From: Agromyces mediolanus
Lineage (GTDB): Bacteria > Actinomycetota > Actinomycetes > Actinomycetales > Microbacteriaceae
Assembly: GCF_023715325.1 (NCBI RefSeq)
Contig: NZ_JAMBNX010000015.1
Location: forward strand, 1 to 48,637
Direction: 5' to 3'
DNA: 48,637 nt
The notes under the pieces were generated by a model that made no database searches, was not told where the DNA came from, and worked only from the letters and a program-made list of their open reading frames with translations. This document shows, piece after piece, positions 8,798 to 16,796 of the stretch (its first letter is position 1; the number at the start of each line of letters is the position of its first letter). The translations under genes and the position numbers were made by a program.

Positions 8798-9550
8798 TCA
8801 GCCGGCGAGGCGGGCCGCGGTGTGCTCGCGGCGCAGGATGCCGTAGTAGGCCATGTCGAGCCACCTGCCCGCGACGCGGTCGTACTCCTCTTCGACGAAC
8901 GTCGCCTCGTGACGCATGCCGAGGCGCAGACAGAGTCTCGCCGAGGCGGTGTTCGCCGGGATGAGCTCCGCGAGCACGCGATGCGCCTGCAGCGTGTCGA
9001 ACGCGAAGGCGAGCACGGCGGCGGTCGCCTCGGCGGCGAGCCCGCGGCCCTGGAAGTCGGGATGCAGCACCCAGCCGAGCTCGAGCCGCGCGTGCTCGAC
9101 GCTCGCCACGCGCACCATGACATCGCCGACGACCCGGTCGCGACCGGACCCGGTGGGGGAGGGCTCGCCCACGAGGACCATCGCGACGTGCACATTGTCG
9201 CCGTCCTCGGCGAGAAGCCGGCTGCCCACGCGCCGCATGGTGTGCTCGTGCGCCTCGTCGCGGCTGCGCTCGGGCCACGGGATGTAGCGGAGCACCTCGG
9301 GTAGGCGTTGGTACTCCCAGACGTCGTCGCTGTCGTCGGCGACGAGCGGCCGGATCAGCAGGCGCTCGGTCACGATCGGCTCGCGCTCGATCGCCTCGGC
9401 GTCGAACGGCAACGCGAGCGAGGGCGCCTCGCTCGGAGGCCCGGCCACGGACCCGGCCACGGACCCCGCCACGGACTCGGCCACGGACCCGGCCGGCGGC
9501 CCCTCGGTGGAAGCGTCGGCGGAACTGGCGGCGGCGGCGTCGGCGGTCAT
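8798..9550 (-). CDS. GNAT acetyltransferase (RimJ/RimL-like)
   Basis: A 250-aa protein. The first 55 residues are Ala/Ser-rich and contain a small tandem repeat (GSVAESVAGSVAGSVAG). A GNAT fold follows from about residue 58 (VTERLLIRPLVADDSDDVWE). The beta-strand ARLELGWVLHPDFQGRGLAA carries the Q/R-x-x-G-x-G/A acetyl-CoA loop (QGRGLA), and ANTASARLCLRLGMRHEATF is the typical C-terminal half. This layout matches the RimJ/RimL ribosomal-protein N-acetyltransferase subgroup (Acetyltransf_3), often involved in modifying small molecules or protein N-termini; substrate unknown. A TAGCGT hexamer ends six bases before the ATG, so the transcript is probably leaderless. Confidence 0.87.
   Translation of the reverse strand: MTADAAAASSADASTEGPPAGSVAESVAGSVAGSVAGPPSEAPSLALPFDAEAIEREPIVTERLLIRPLVADDSDDVWEYQRLPEVLRYIPWPERSRDEAHEHTMRRVGSRLLAEDGDNVHVAMVLVGEPSPTGSGRDRVVGDVMVRVASVEHARLELGWVLHPDFQGRGLAAEATAAVLAFAFDTLQAHRVLAELIPANTASARLCLRLGMRHEATFVEEEYDRVAGRWLDMAYYGILRREHTAARLAG
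9440..9495. repeat. 12-bp in-frame tandem repeat in the GNAT gene
   Basis: Four to five imperfect units of cccggccacgga encoding the (A)GSV repeats in the disordered N-terminus of the acetyltransferase. The unit length keeps frame. Confidence 0.65.
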
Positions 9551-9562
9551 GGCACGACGCTA
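9551..9562 (-). promoter_or_regulatory. -10 element and six-base spacer of the GNAT gene (probable leaderless start)
   Basis: TAGCGT (9557-9562, minus strand) followed by CGTGCC and the ATG at 9550. It has the same spacing as the other leaderless candidates in this window. Confidence 0.5.
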
Positions 9563-9624
9563 CCCGGAGCGGGCGACAGCGGGGACGCGCCGGCGGCCCC
9601 GGCCGTGCGGCCGCGCGCGGGGAG

Positions 9625-10989
9625 TCAGGCGTCGCGCGGTTCGCGCGAGCCGTCGGCGCGGACGCCGAAGAGGGCGTCGAGCGCCTCGATCCAGGCCCGC
9701 TGCTCGCCCGAGCGCGCGAACTCCCGGGAGCGCACCATGGGGGTGTGCAGCAGGACGCCGGCCATGTGCCGCAGCGCCCGCTCGACCTGGCCGTCGGGGT
9801 CGCCCTGGCCGCGGCTCTTCGCACGTGCGATCTCGGCGTCGAGGATGCCGCCGACGTGGGCGCGCAGCGCGACGACGGACGGCGCGAGGTCGAGTTCCTC
9901 GCCGACGGCGCCGAAGTTGCGGGCCGCGCTGTTCACGAGTTCGCGGGCGGCCTCGGTCGCGCCGAGCTCCTCGAGGGGGGCGTGCCGACGGATCGTCTCG
10001 AGGTCGAGCAGCTCCACGCCCTCCACCTCGACGACGTCGGTCGCCACGTTGCGGGGCATTCCGAGGTCGATGACCAGCTGCCGGGCGCTGCGGGCGGCGC
10101 CCGGCACGGGGCACCAGGCACGGAACTCGGCGAGCACGGCGGAGGCCTCGGCATCCGCCGGTGCGACGTGGGACGCGGCGAGCGTCGCCTTGCCGCCGGC
10201 GAGGAGCACCCGGTCGACGACATGGTGGTCGGCGGTGGTGCAGGTGATGATCACATCGGCCGCGGCGGCGGCAACCGCGTAGCCGGCGTGGCTCACGGCC
10301 TCGATGCCGTGGTTCCGGGCGAAGCGCGCGGCCCGCCCGGAGGGGGAGTACACGCGCACGTCGTCGGCCCCCCGGTCGCGGAGGGCCGCGAGCGAGGCGC
10401 CCGCATACTGGCCGGTGCCGACGAGCAGCACCCGCGCCTTCGACCAGTCGGCGACGCGGGAGGAGGCGAGCTCGAGCGCCAGGCGCACGAGCGAGCGGCC
10501 GGCGCTGCCCACCCCGGTGCGGTTCTTCACCGTGCGCGAGGTCTGCGAGGCGCGCTGGAACAGTCGCTCGAGCTCCGGCGTCGTCGTGCCCTCGTCGCGA
10601 GCGCGCTCGAGCGAGCGGCGCACCTGCCCGGCGATCTCGCCTTCGCCGACGACGACGGACTCGAGGCCCGAGGCGACGGAGAAGAGGTGTCCGGCGACGG
10701 CGTTGCCGTGCGCGAAGTCGAAGGTGCTGCGGAGCTCCTCGGGCTCGAGGCCCGCGACGTCGCCCACGGCGCGGATGGCCTCGTGCACCACCGGCACGGG
10801 CGAGTCGCCGTCGGGGGTGGCGAGGTCGAGGTAGGCCTCGAAGCGGTTGCAGGTGGCGACCACGATGGCGCCCTGCAGGGCGGCATGGCCGTCGACGATG
10901 CGGCCCGCCGCGGCGTCGGCGGACGCGGAAAGCCGTTCGAGCATGTCGAAGCCGGCGTTCTTGTGGCTCGCGGAGAGGCAGATGAGCAC
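9625..10989 (-). CDS. hemA: Glutamyl-tRNA reductase
   Basis: A 454-aa NADPH-dependent enzyme reducing glutamyl-tRNA(Glu) to glutamate-1-semialdehyde, the first committed step of haem synthesis by the C5 route. The catalytic Cys47 lies in VVATCNRFE. GLESVVVGEGEIAGQVRRSL is the conserved substrate-pocket region, VLLVGTGQYAGASLAALRDR is the nucleotide-binding motif, and a C-terminal dimerisation helix follows. The start is GTG at 10989 (protein MLICLSASHKNAGFDMLERL), exactly six bases after TAGAAT, so the mRNA is probably leaderless. It is transcribed away from hemE, with an unrelated membrane protein gene between them. Its product is used by HemL, encoded 20 kb away at the other end of the haem locus. 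Confidence 0.95.
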   Translation of the reverse strand: MLICLSASHKNAGFDMLERLSASADAAAGRIVDGHAALQGAIVVATCNRFEAYLDLATPDGDSPVPVVHEAIRAVGDVAGLEPEELRSTFDFAHGNAVAGHLFSVASGLESVVVGEGEIAGQVRRSLERARDEGTTTPELERLFQRASQTSRTVKNRTGVGSAGRSLVRLALELASSRVADWSKARVLLVGTGQYAGASLAALRDRGADDVRVYSPSGRAARFARNHGIEAVSHAGYAVAAAAADVIITCTTADHHVVDRVLLAGGKATLAASHVAPADAEASAVLAEFRAWCPVPGAARSARQLVIDLGMPRNVATDVVEVEGVELLDLETIRRHAPLEELGATEAARELVNSAARNFGAVGEELDLAPSVVALRAHVGGILDAEIARAKSRGQGDPDGQVERALRHMAGVLLHTPMVRSREFARSGEQRAWIEALDALFGVRADGSREPRDA

Positions 10990-11001
10990 CAGAGGATTCT
11001 A
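10990..11001 (-). promoter_or_regulatory. -10 element and six-base spacer of hemA (probable leaderless start)
   Basis: TAGAAT (10996-11001, minus strand), then CCTCTG, then the hemA GTG. It is the best match to a consensus -10 in this window together with the marR one. Confidence 0.55.
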
Positions 11002-11056
11002 CCCGCCGTAGAGTGCTCGTCGGACCCGGAGCGCAACACGGGCGGCGGACGCCTCG

Positions 11057-11854
11057 TTAGTGCCGAGCACCCCGGCGCGCGTCGCGACGCGGCGAGGTCG
11101 AGGCGGCGAGCGCCGCCGTGCTCGCCGTGATCACCGGGATCGGCCTGGTGCTCGTCGGCGGTTCGAGTCCCTCGTGCTCGAGCGCGGTGCGGTGCAGCGC
11201 TTTCCATGACCGCACGACGGCGTAGAACGGCGCGTCCGTGACGGCGAAGACGCCGGGCTGCTCACCGGCGAGCAGGAGCGGCAGTGCGATGCTCGCGCCC
11301 TGCCGGCGCACGCGGACGAGGACGACCGGCGCCGGTCGCGAGCCCGCGATGAGCTCGTCGGGGCGGATGCTCCGGACCTCGCGCCAGGCGACGTGCGCGG
11401 CTCGTCGCGGTCGGGCGCCCCCGTTCCAGAACGACAGGCCGTCGGGGCCGGCGACGATCGAGTACCGGGTCGCGAGCGGAACCTCGCAGCCCGGCAGTTC
11501 GGCCAGGGCGTCCTCGAGCTCGCGGTGCCGGAGTCCGCAGGAGATCCCGCCGTCGAAGCGCGCCTCGAGCGCGCGGCGTCGGACCCGGTTGCGGGTGAGC
11601 AGCGCGAAGCGCACCCCGATCGTCGCGAGGGCGAGCACACCGACCACCGCGAGGAAGATCCCGGCTGCGGTCGGTCCGTGCACCGCGGGGAGGGTGCCGA
11701 TGAGTTCGTCGAGCGCCGGGCCGGCGAAGGCCAGCACGGCCACGACCGCGACCGCGGCGGCCGCCACGGCGATCGTGAGGCCGAGCCGGTGCTCGCCGGG
11801 TCGATCGTCGGCGGGGGTCGGGAAGGCGGACTGGGGCGTGACGATTCGGGACAC
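11057..11854 (-). CDS. Two-helix membrane protein of unknown function
   Basis: A 265-aa protein from GTG 11854, preceded by GGAGAG eight bases upstream; I reject the longer frame to 11938 as non-protein-like. There is a short cytoplasmic N-terminus, then two membrane helices (LTIAVAAAAVAVVAVLAFAG and AAGIFLAVVGVLALATIGV), then a soluble region of about 165 residues with short beta strands (YSIVAGPDGLSFWNGGARPR, then HVAWREVRSIRPDELIAG) that looks like a bacterial PH-type domain. The C-terminal 40 residues are Ser/Thr/Ala-rich and probably disordered. No family recognised with confidence. It lies between hemA and hemE and reads toward hemA, but hemA has its own promoter, so a haem role is not implied. 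Confidence 0.65.
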   Translation of the reverse strand: MSRIVTPQSAFPTPADDRPGEHRLGLTIAVAAAAVAVVAVLAFAGPALDELIGTLPAVHGPTAAGIFLAVVGVLALATIGVRFALLTRNRVRRRALEARFDGGISCGLRHRELEDALAELPGCEVPLATRYSIVAGPDGLSFWNGGARPRRAAHVAWREVRSIRPDELIAGSRPAPVVLVRVRRQGASIALPLLLAGEQPGVFAVTDAPFYAVVRSWKALHRTALEHEGLEPPTSTRPIPVITASTAALAASTSPRRDARRGARH

Positions 11855-12051
11855 GTCGTCTCTCTCCGTGGGGTGCGGAGGCGCATCGACGTCGCGGTCG
11901 ACGCGTCGTCGCGCCACTGGGGGATGGCGCAACGGCACCGATGCTAGCGCGAACCGCCCGGAAAGGTAAGGGGTCTTTGCGAAATGCCGCGACTCGCGGC
12001 AGTGGACGGCGCGACCACCGCGCGTCAGGGCGCACGTTCAGCGCGGTGCGG

Positions 12052-12063
12052 GACAATGACGGG
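12052..12063 (+). promoter_or_regulatory. -10 element and six-base spacer of hemE (possible leaderless start)
   Basis: GACAAT (12052-12057) followed by gacggg and a GTG at 12064 that directly precedes an ATG at 12067. The hexamer differs from TANNNT in the first position, so this is weaker than the other cases. Confidence 0.35.
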
Positions 12064-13221
12064 GTGATGCTCGACACCACCCACCCCCTGCAGGCCGGCC
12101 TCACCGCCGATTCCCGTCTCGTCCGCGCCTATGGCGGCGAACGACCCGAGACGACGCCCGTCTGGTTCATGCGCCAGGCCGGTCGGTCGCTCCCCGAATA
12201 CCGCGAGCTCCGCGTCGGCACCCGCATGCTCGACGCCTGCCTCGATCCCGAGATGGCGGCGGAGATCACGCTGCAACCCGTCCGCCGTCACGGCGTGGAC
12301 GCCGGCATCTTCTTCAGCGACATCGTCGTACCGCTGAAGCTCGTCGGCGTCGACGTCTCGATCGAGCCGGGACGAGGCCCCGTCTTCGCGCGCGGCTACG
12401 CCGACGCCGAGGCCGTGGCCGAGCTCACCGCGATCGACCCGGCCCTGCTCGACGAGCGCGCCGCGCCGATCGCCGAGGCCGTGCGCCGCACGGTCGCGGA
12501 GCTGAACGAGACCGCACCCTCCGGCGCCGAGTCCGGCGCGACCCCGCTCATCGGGTTCGCCGGGGCGCCCTTCACGCTCGCCGCGTACCTCGCCGAGGGC
12601 GGCCCCTCGAAGGATCACCTCGCCGCGCGCACCCTGATGCACGCGGACCCCGGTGCCTGGCGGGCGCTGATGGACTGGACGGCCGAGCTCACCGGGCGCT
12701 TCCTGCGCACCCAGGTGCTCGCCGGGACCTCCGCGGCGCAGCTCTTCGACTCGTGGGCGGGCGCCTTGTCGCTCGCCGACTACGAGCGCCACGTCGCCCC
12801 CGCTTCGGCGAAGGCGCTGTCGTTCGTGCACGACCTGTCCTACGAGCGCCGCCTGGGCGACGGCTCCGGAAGCACCACGACCGTGACCCGCAGCGTCCCG
12901 GTGGTGCACTTCGGCGTCGGCACCGGCGAGCTGCTCGGCGCGATGCACGACATCGGCGTCGACACGGTCGGCGTCGACTATCGCATCCCCCTCGATGTCA
13001 CCGCGCAGCGCGTCGGCGGTGACGTGCCGCTGCAGGGCAATCTCGATCCCGCCCTGCTCGCGGCGCCGTGGCCCGTGCTCGCCGATGCGGTGCGCGACGT
13101 GCTGCGCCGCGGTCGCAGCGCGCCCGCCCACGTGTTCAACCTCGGGCACGGCGTGCCGCCGGAGACCGACCCGGCGGTGCTGACCCGCGTGGTCGAGCTC
13201 GTGCACGAGGCCGGCGCGTGA
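12064..13221 (+). CDS. hemE: Uroporphyrinogen III decarboxylase
   Basis: A protein of 384-385 aa that removes four carboxyl groups from uroporphyrinogen III to give coproporphyrinogen III. The first signature, PVWFMRQAGRSLPEYRELR, is intact near residue 35, as are FFSDIVVPLKLVGVDV, GFAGAPFTLAAYLAEGG and the C-terminal NLGHGVPPETDP. The start is GTG 12064 or ATG 12067, which are adjacent in frame; I list the GTG because it sits six bases after GACAAT, but the ATG is equally compatible with the protein family. The longer frame to 11941 runs through the promoter and is rejected. The stop overlaps the cgoX start by four bases, so the two enzymes are translationally coupled. Confidence 0.95.
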   Translation: MMLDTTHPLQAGLTADSRLVRAYGGERPETTPVWFMRQAGRSLPEYRELRVGTRMLDACLDPEMAAEITLQPVRRHGVDAGIFFSDIVVPLKLVGVDVSIEPGRGPVFARGYADAEAVAELTAIDPALLDERAAPIAEAVRRTVAELNETAPSGAESGATPLIGFAGAPFTLAAYLAEGGPSKDHLAARTLMHADPGAWRALMDWTAELTGRFLRTQVLAGTSAAQLFDSWAGALSLADYERHVAPASAKALSFVHDLSYERRLGDGSGSTTTVTRSVPVVHFGVGTGELLGAMHDIGVDTVGVDYRIPLDVTAQRVGGDVPLQGNLDPALLAAPWPVLADAVRDVLRRGRSAPAHVFNLGHGVPPETDPAVLTRVVELVHEAGA

Positions 13222-14744
13222 CCAGCGACGCCGGCCACGGCGACCTCGACCCCGCGGACGCGGCGGGCGAGCCGGTCGAGCCCGAGCATCGGCGCAGCGA
13301 CGTCGTCGTGGTCGGCGGCGGCGTCGCCGGGCTCGTCGCCGCGCTCGAGTGCGCCAAGATCGGCCTCTCGGTCATCGTCGTCGAGCGGCAGGAGGAGCCG
13401 GGCGGATGCGTCGGCCGCATCGAGCTCGAGGGCCTCTCCCTCGACTCCGGCGCCGAGTCGTTCGCGACCCGCAACGGCTCCGTCGCCGAGCTCCTCGAGA
13501 CGCTCGGCCTCGCCGACGACGTCGTCACCCCGAACCGCGCGGGCGCCTGGCTGGTCTGGGGCGCCGGGCTGCGGGCGGCGCCGCTGCCGAAGACGGGCGT
13601 GCTCGGCATCCCCGCGAACCCGCTCGGCGACGACGTGCGCGCCATCATCGGCTGGGGCGGGGCGATCCGCGCATATGCCGATCGGCTCATGCCGATCCTC
13701 CGGATCGGCCGGGCCGACAGCGTCGGCAAGCTCGTCCGCTCCCGCATGGGCGCCGCCGTGCTCGAGCGGCTCGTGACGCCGATCTCCTCCGGCGTCTACT
13801 CCGCCGACCCGATGGACCTCGACCTCGACCTCGTCGCCCCCGGGCTCAACGCGGCGATGACCCGCGCCGGCTCGCTGTCGGGCGGCGTCGGCGAGCTCGT
13901 GGAGACCCGCCGCGCCGGCAGCGCCGTGCTCGGGCTGCGCGGCGGCATGCACCGCCTGGTCGACGCGCTGCGCGCCGAGCTCGCCCGGTTCGACGCGGTC
14001 GTGGAGACGGGTCGCGAGGTGGTCGAGCTGGAACGCGGCGACTCGCCGGGCGAAACGGGGGCGAGCTGGCGCGTCCGCGCCCTCGGGCCGGAGCGCGACC
14101 TCGTGATCGACGCGCGCTACGCCATCCTCGCGGCACCGGCGCAGACCTCGCGCCGCCTGCTCGGCCAGGCGGTCGAGGGCTGGGCGGATGCCTCGGACTG
14201 GCCGAGCGCCGCCTCCGTCGAGATCGTCACCCTCGTGCTCGACGCCCCCGTGCTCGATGCGGCCCCGCGCGGCACCGGCGTGCTCGTCGCGGCGGACGCC
14301 GTCGGGGTGCAGGCGAAGGCCCTCACGCACTCCTCCGCGAAATGGCCCTGGCTCGCCGAGGCCGCCAATGCGAGCGGCGGCAGCGGCTCGCGTCATGTCG
14401 TGCGGCTCTCCTACGGTCGCGCGGGAGCCGCGAATCCGCTCGAGGGGCTCGACGACGAGGCGGTCGCCCGGCTCGCGATCGCGGACGCATCGGCCCTCTT
14501 CGGTGTGCAGCTCGACCCCTCGGCGCTCGTCGCCTCCGGGCGCACGGCGTGGCGCGACGCCCTCTCGCACGCCGCGCTCGGGCAGCGCGCCCGAGTCGCG
14601 GAGTTCGAGGACGCGCTCGCGGCCGAGCCGGGGATCGAGGCCACTGGATCGTGGGTCGCCGGCACCGGGCTCGCCTCGGTCGTTCCGCACGCGATCGAGG
14701 CCGCGGGACGCATCAGGCACCTGGCGGTGCAGGAACGGCAGTAG
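13218..14744 (+). CDS. cgoX: Coproporphyrinogen III / protoporphyrinogen oxidase (HemY-type, FAD)
   Basis: A 508-aa flavoprotein starting at a GTG that overlaps the hemE stop (GTGA). After a 30-residue acidic N-terminal extension comes the FAD dinucleotide-binding motif VVVVGGGVAGLVAALECAK, followed by the family motif LDSGAESFATRNGSVAELL. The C-terminus has TGSWVAGTGLASVVPHAIEA, the second FAD-contact region. HemY-type oxidases of Actinobacteria act mainly on coproporphyrinogen III, and the presence of hemQ in the same locus supports the coproporphyrin route (hence cgoX). At the membrane it would pass coproporphyrin III to the ferrochelatase. The N-terminal extension is longer than usual; a start closer to VVVVGGG is possible but lacks the operon overlap. 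Confidence 0.93.
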   Translation: MTSDAGHGDLDPADAAGEPVEPEHRRSDVVVVGGGVAGLVAALECAKIGLSVIVVERQEEPGGCVGRIELEGLSLDSGAESFATRNGSVAELLETLGLADDVVTPNRAGAWLVWGAGLRAAPLPKTGVLGIPANPLGDDVRAIIGWGGAIRAYADRLMPILRIGRADSVGKLVRSRMGAAVLERLVTPISSGVYSADPMDLDLDLVAPGLNAAMTRAGSLSGGVGELVETRRAGSAVLGLRGGMHRLVDALRAELARFDAVVETGREVVELERGDSPGETGASWRVRALGPERDLVIDARYAILAAPAQTSRRLLGQAVEGWADASDWPSAASVEIVTLVLDAPVLDAAPRGTGVLVAADAVGVQAKALTHSSAKWPWLAEAANASGGSGSRHVVRLSYGRAGAANPLEGLDDEAVARLAIADASALFGVQLDPSALVASGRTAWRDALSHAALGQRARVAEFEDALAAEPGIEATGSWVAGTGLASVVPHAIEAAGRIRHLAVQERQ

Positions 14745-14775
14745 CGCGAGCGTGCCCGGCGCGTTCATGACCGGA

Positions 14776-14790
14776 ACGGAATATTTCCGT
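14776..14790. promoter_or_regulatory. 15-bp palindrome upstream of the envelope cassette promoter
   Basis: ACGGAATATTTCCGT has perfect 6-base arms (ACGGAA/TTCCGT) around TAT. It is unusually AT-rich for this genome and ends 9 bases before the -35 hexamer at 14800. No T-run follows, so an operator is more likely than a terminator. The regulator is unknown. Confidence 0.4.
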
Positions 14791-14799
14791 CAACCCCCC

Positions 14800-14827
14800 T
14801 TGCGCCCATCTGCTCGGGGTCTACCCT
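14800..14827 (+). promoter_or_regulatory. Promoter of the YtxH/holin-X/DUF3618 cassette
   Basis: TTGCGC (14800-14805), a 16-base spacer and TACCCT (14822-14827), followed by a leader of about 35-40 bases carrying GGAG before the ATG at 14871. Confidence 0.5.
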
Positions 14828-14870
14828 TGAAAGGGTCGCCGTGCCGAAGGCGGCAGGAGATGGGGTGGAA

Positions 14871-15350
14871 ATGAAGGGCAAGATCCTCTTCGTCGTCGGC
14901 CTTGGTGTGGGCTACGTGCTCGGCACCCGAGCCGGCCGCGAACGGTATGAGCAGATCAAGCGCGCAGCCGAGGGCGTCTGGAACCAACCGGCCGTGCAGC
15001 AGGGCGTCAACACCGTCACCGACTTCGCCAAGGACAAGCTCGGCGACGTCTCCGACACCGTGCTCGACGCCGCCAAGTCGTTCATCGGCAACGCGACCCG
15101 CGGCTCCGGTGCGACGAAGTCCGAGGTGCGCGAGGCCGCCGAGGCCGCCAAGCGCGGTGTCTCGAAGACGGCGAAGGCCGCGAGCTCGGCCGTCGAAGAC
15201 GCCGCCAACGCGGTGGGCGACGCGATCGACGCCGCCGCGAAGACCGCCGAGCAGGCGGCGAAGCCCGCGAAGAGCGGCGGTGCCGCCAAGAGCACCGCGG
15301 CGAAGAAGCCGGGCAGCACCAACCGCCGCTCGGCCGGCTCCGACTCCTAG
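14871..15350 (+). CDS. YtxH-like small membrane protein with Ala/Lys-rich tail
   Basis: A 159-aa protein from ATG 14871, with GGAG about 11 bases upstream; an earlier in-frame ATG at 14841 lies close to the promoter and is rejected. The N-terminus (KGKILFVVGLGVGYVLGTRA) is a single membrane segment followed directly by GRERYEQIKRAAEGVW, the YtxH/general-stress arrangement. The rest is a long amphipathic helix of Ala, Lys, Glu and Asp repeats (for example EAAEAAKRGVSKTAKAASSA), ending in a basic disordered tail. Such proteins associate with the cell envelope or stress response, without a known enzyme activity. It is the first of three small envelope genes with gaps or overlaps under 20 bases. 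Confidence 0.75.
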   Translation: MKGKILFVVGLGVGYVLGTRAGRERYEQIKRAAEGVWNQPAVQQGVNTVTDFAKDKLGDVSDTVLDAAKSFIGNATRGSGATKSEVREAAEAAKRGVSKTAKAASSAVEDAANAVGDAIDAAAKTAEQAAKPAKSGGAAKSTAAKKPGSTNRRSAGSDS

Positions 15351-15362
15351 GAGGGCGGCAAG

Positions 15363-15770
15363 ATGAGTGCACCTACAGAAGACGAACGCTCGCTCTTCAC
15401 CCTGATCGGGCAGCTGCCCGACACGGTGTCGAGCCTCGTTCGTGCCGAGGTCGACCAGGTCAAGGCCGAGTTCAGCTACAAGGCGAAGCACTTCGGCATC
15501 GGCTCCGGGCTCTTCGTCACGGTGCTGGTGCTGCTGCCCTTCCTGGTGTTCTGCCTGCTCGCAGCGGCGATCTTCGCGCTCGCGCTCGTCATGCCGGCGT
15601 GGGCGGCGGCGCTCGTCGTCGCCGGGGCCATCCTGCTCGTCATGGCGATCCTCGTCGGAATCGGCATCATGAACTTCAAGCGCGGTGCCGAGCCGCTCGA
15701 GTCGATCGACAGCCTGAAGGCCGACCTCGACGCACTGAAGGGAACGGGTGACTATGACCGCCGCTACTGA
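15363..15770 (+). CDS. Holin-X-like membrane protein (Act_Hol_X / phage holin superfamily)
   Basis: A 135-aa protein with a good ribosome-binding site (AGGAGGG) before ATG 15363. The N-terminal 45 residues are an amphipathic helix (SLFTLIGQLPDTVSSLVRAE). Two strong membrane helices follow (FVTVLVLLPFLVFCLLAAAI and AALVVAGAILLVMAILVGIG), then an acidic C-terminus. The layout matches the actinobacterial holin-X superfamily proteins that are chromosomal and not linked to lysis. No phage genes lie nearby, so a role in envelope maintenance together with its YtxH and DUF3618 neighbours is more likely than lysis. The stop overlaps the following gene by 17 bases. Confidence 0.8.
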   Translation: MSAPTEDERSLFTLIGQLPDTVSSLVRAEVDQVKAEFSYKAKHFGIGSGLFVTVLVLLPFLVFCLLAAAIFALALVMPAWAAALVVAGAILLVMAILVGIGIMNFKRGAEPLESIDSLKADLDALKGTGDYDRRY

Positions 15771-16068
15771 CGCGCCCGGCGCCGGCTCGAAGCGTGAGCA
15801 GAAGACCCGCGAGCGCAATCTCGGGCGCGTGCGGGCTCGCGCGGCGGTTGTCGACGCCCGCGCGGAGTTCGCGAGCACGCTGAACGCGCTCGAAGACAAG
15901 CTCAACGTGCCCAAGCAGCTCGGCATCCGCGTCGATCGGGCGAAGGTGAAGGCCAGGGTGTTCGCCGACCGCAATCCCGCCGGCGCGGTCGCCGTCGCGA
16001 TCGGCGCGGTCGTCGTGGTCGCCGGCGTCGTCGCGCTCGTCGTGCGCGCCGCCGTCAGCGACGACTGA
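15754..16068 (+). CDS. DUF3618 family protein (104 aa)
   Basis: A small protein with a charged N-terminus ([20 protein letters not shown]), a region AEFASTLNALEDKLNVPKQL that matches the DUF3618 core, and a C-terminal membrane helix (AGAVAVAIGAVVVVAGVVAL). DUF3618 proteins are typically encoded with holin-X-like proteins in Actinobacteria; function unknown. ATG 15754 overlaps the previous gene by 17 bases; a GTG at 15748 is an alternative start. The product is probably tail-anchored with its basic domain in the cytoplasm. Confidence 0.78.
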   Translation: MTAATDAPGAGSKREQKTRERNLGRVRARAAVVDARAEFASTLNALEDKLNVPKQLGIRVDRAKVKARVFADRNPAGAVAVAIGAVVVVAGVVALVVRAAVSDD

Positions 16069-16079
16069 GTCCGCGCGGC

Positions 16080-16766
16080 ATGCCGGCGCCCACCGCCGTC
16101 GAGCGGATGGCCGACGCGCTCCGCGACGAGATCCTGAGCGGAGTGCTGCCGTCGGGGGCGCCCCTCCGCGAAGAACAGGCGGCCGAGCGCTTCGGCGTGT
16201 CGCGGCACACGGTGCGCGCGGCGTTCCAGCGGCTCGTCGCCGAACGGCTCGCCGAGTCGGCGCCCTACCGCGGGGTGCGGGTGACCGAGTTCGACCACGC
16301 GCGGGTGCTCGCGCTGCAGCAGCTCCGCGAGGCGCTCGAGGTCGAGGCCGTTCGCATCGCCGGCGAGCGGTACGGGTCGCGCTGGCCCGATACCGCCCTC
16401 GCGCCGGCCAGGCTGGCGCTCGACGAGCTCGCCCGCCTCTCCGTCACCGAGGAGGCGCTGCGGCCTCCGGGCGAGCGCGAGACCACGCCCGCGTGGCTCG
16501 CGGCCGAGCGACTGCATCTCGAGGTGCACCGGGCGATCGTCGCGGCGAGCGGCAGCCCGCGCATCGTGGAGGCGCACGCCGCACTCGGGGCGGAGCTGCG
16601 GCTGTTCCTGCTGCACATCCGGCGGCACTACAGCCTCGCCGAGCTCGTCGTCGAGCACCGCGAGCTGCTCGAGGAGGTCCAGACCGAGGGCGTCGCGGCG
16701 ATGCGCCGGCACATCGCGCACTCGACCGGCCTGCTCCTCGGCTCGCCGCCGCTCGACGCGGAGTAG
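16080..16766 (+). CDS. GntR-family transcriptional regulator (FadR/FCD type)
   Basis: A 228-aa protein. Residues 5-70 form the GntR winged helix-turn-helix (ERMADALRDEILSGVLPSGA, then EEQAAERFGVSRHTVRAAFQ). The rest is a helical FCD effector domain with VLALQQLREALEVEAVRIAG and a His-containing segment (AERLHLEVHRAIVAASGSPR), with further His residues at HIRRHYSL and RRHIAHS that could bind a metal or carboxylate ligand. The start is ATG 16080, 12 bases after the DUF3618 stop, so it may be cotranscribed with the envelope cassette. The next gene (crtEb) converges. The ligand and targets cannot be told from sequence. Confidence 0.88.
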   Translation: MPAPTAVERMADALRDEILSGVLPSGAPLREEQAAERFGVSRHTVRAAFQRLVAERLAESAPYRGVRVTEFDHARVLALQQLREALEVEAVRIAGERYGSRWPDTALAPARLALDELARLSVTEEALRPPGERETTPAWLAAERLHLEVHRAIVAASGSPRIVEAHAALGAELRLFLLHIRRHYSLAELVVEHRELLEEVQTEGVAAMRRHIAHSTGLLLGSPPLDAE

Positions 16767-16796
16767 CCGCCGGGACGCGGGTGCGGCGCCGCGGTC

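Noticed and set aside
15363..15770. Prophage lysis gene
   Set aside because: The holin-X-like protein is a chromosomal actinobacterial family, and no lysin, integrase, capsid or attachment site is visible.
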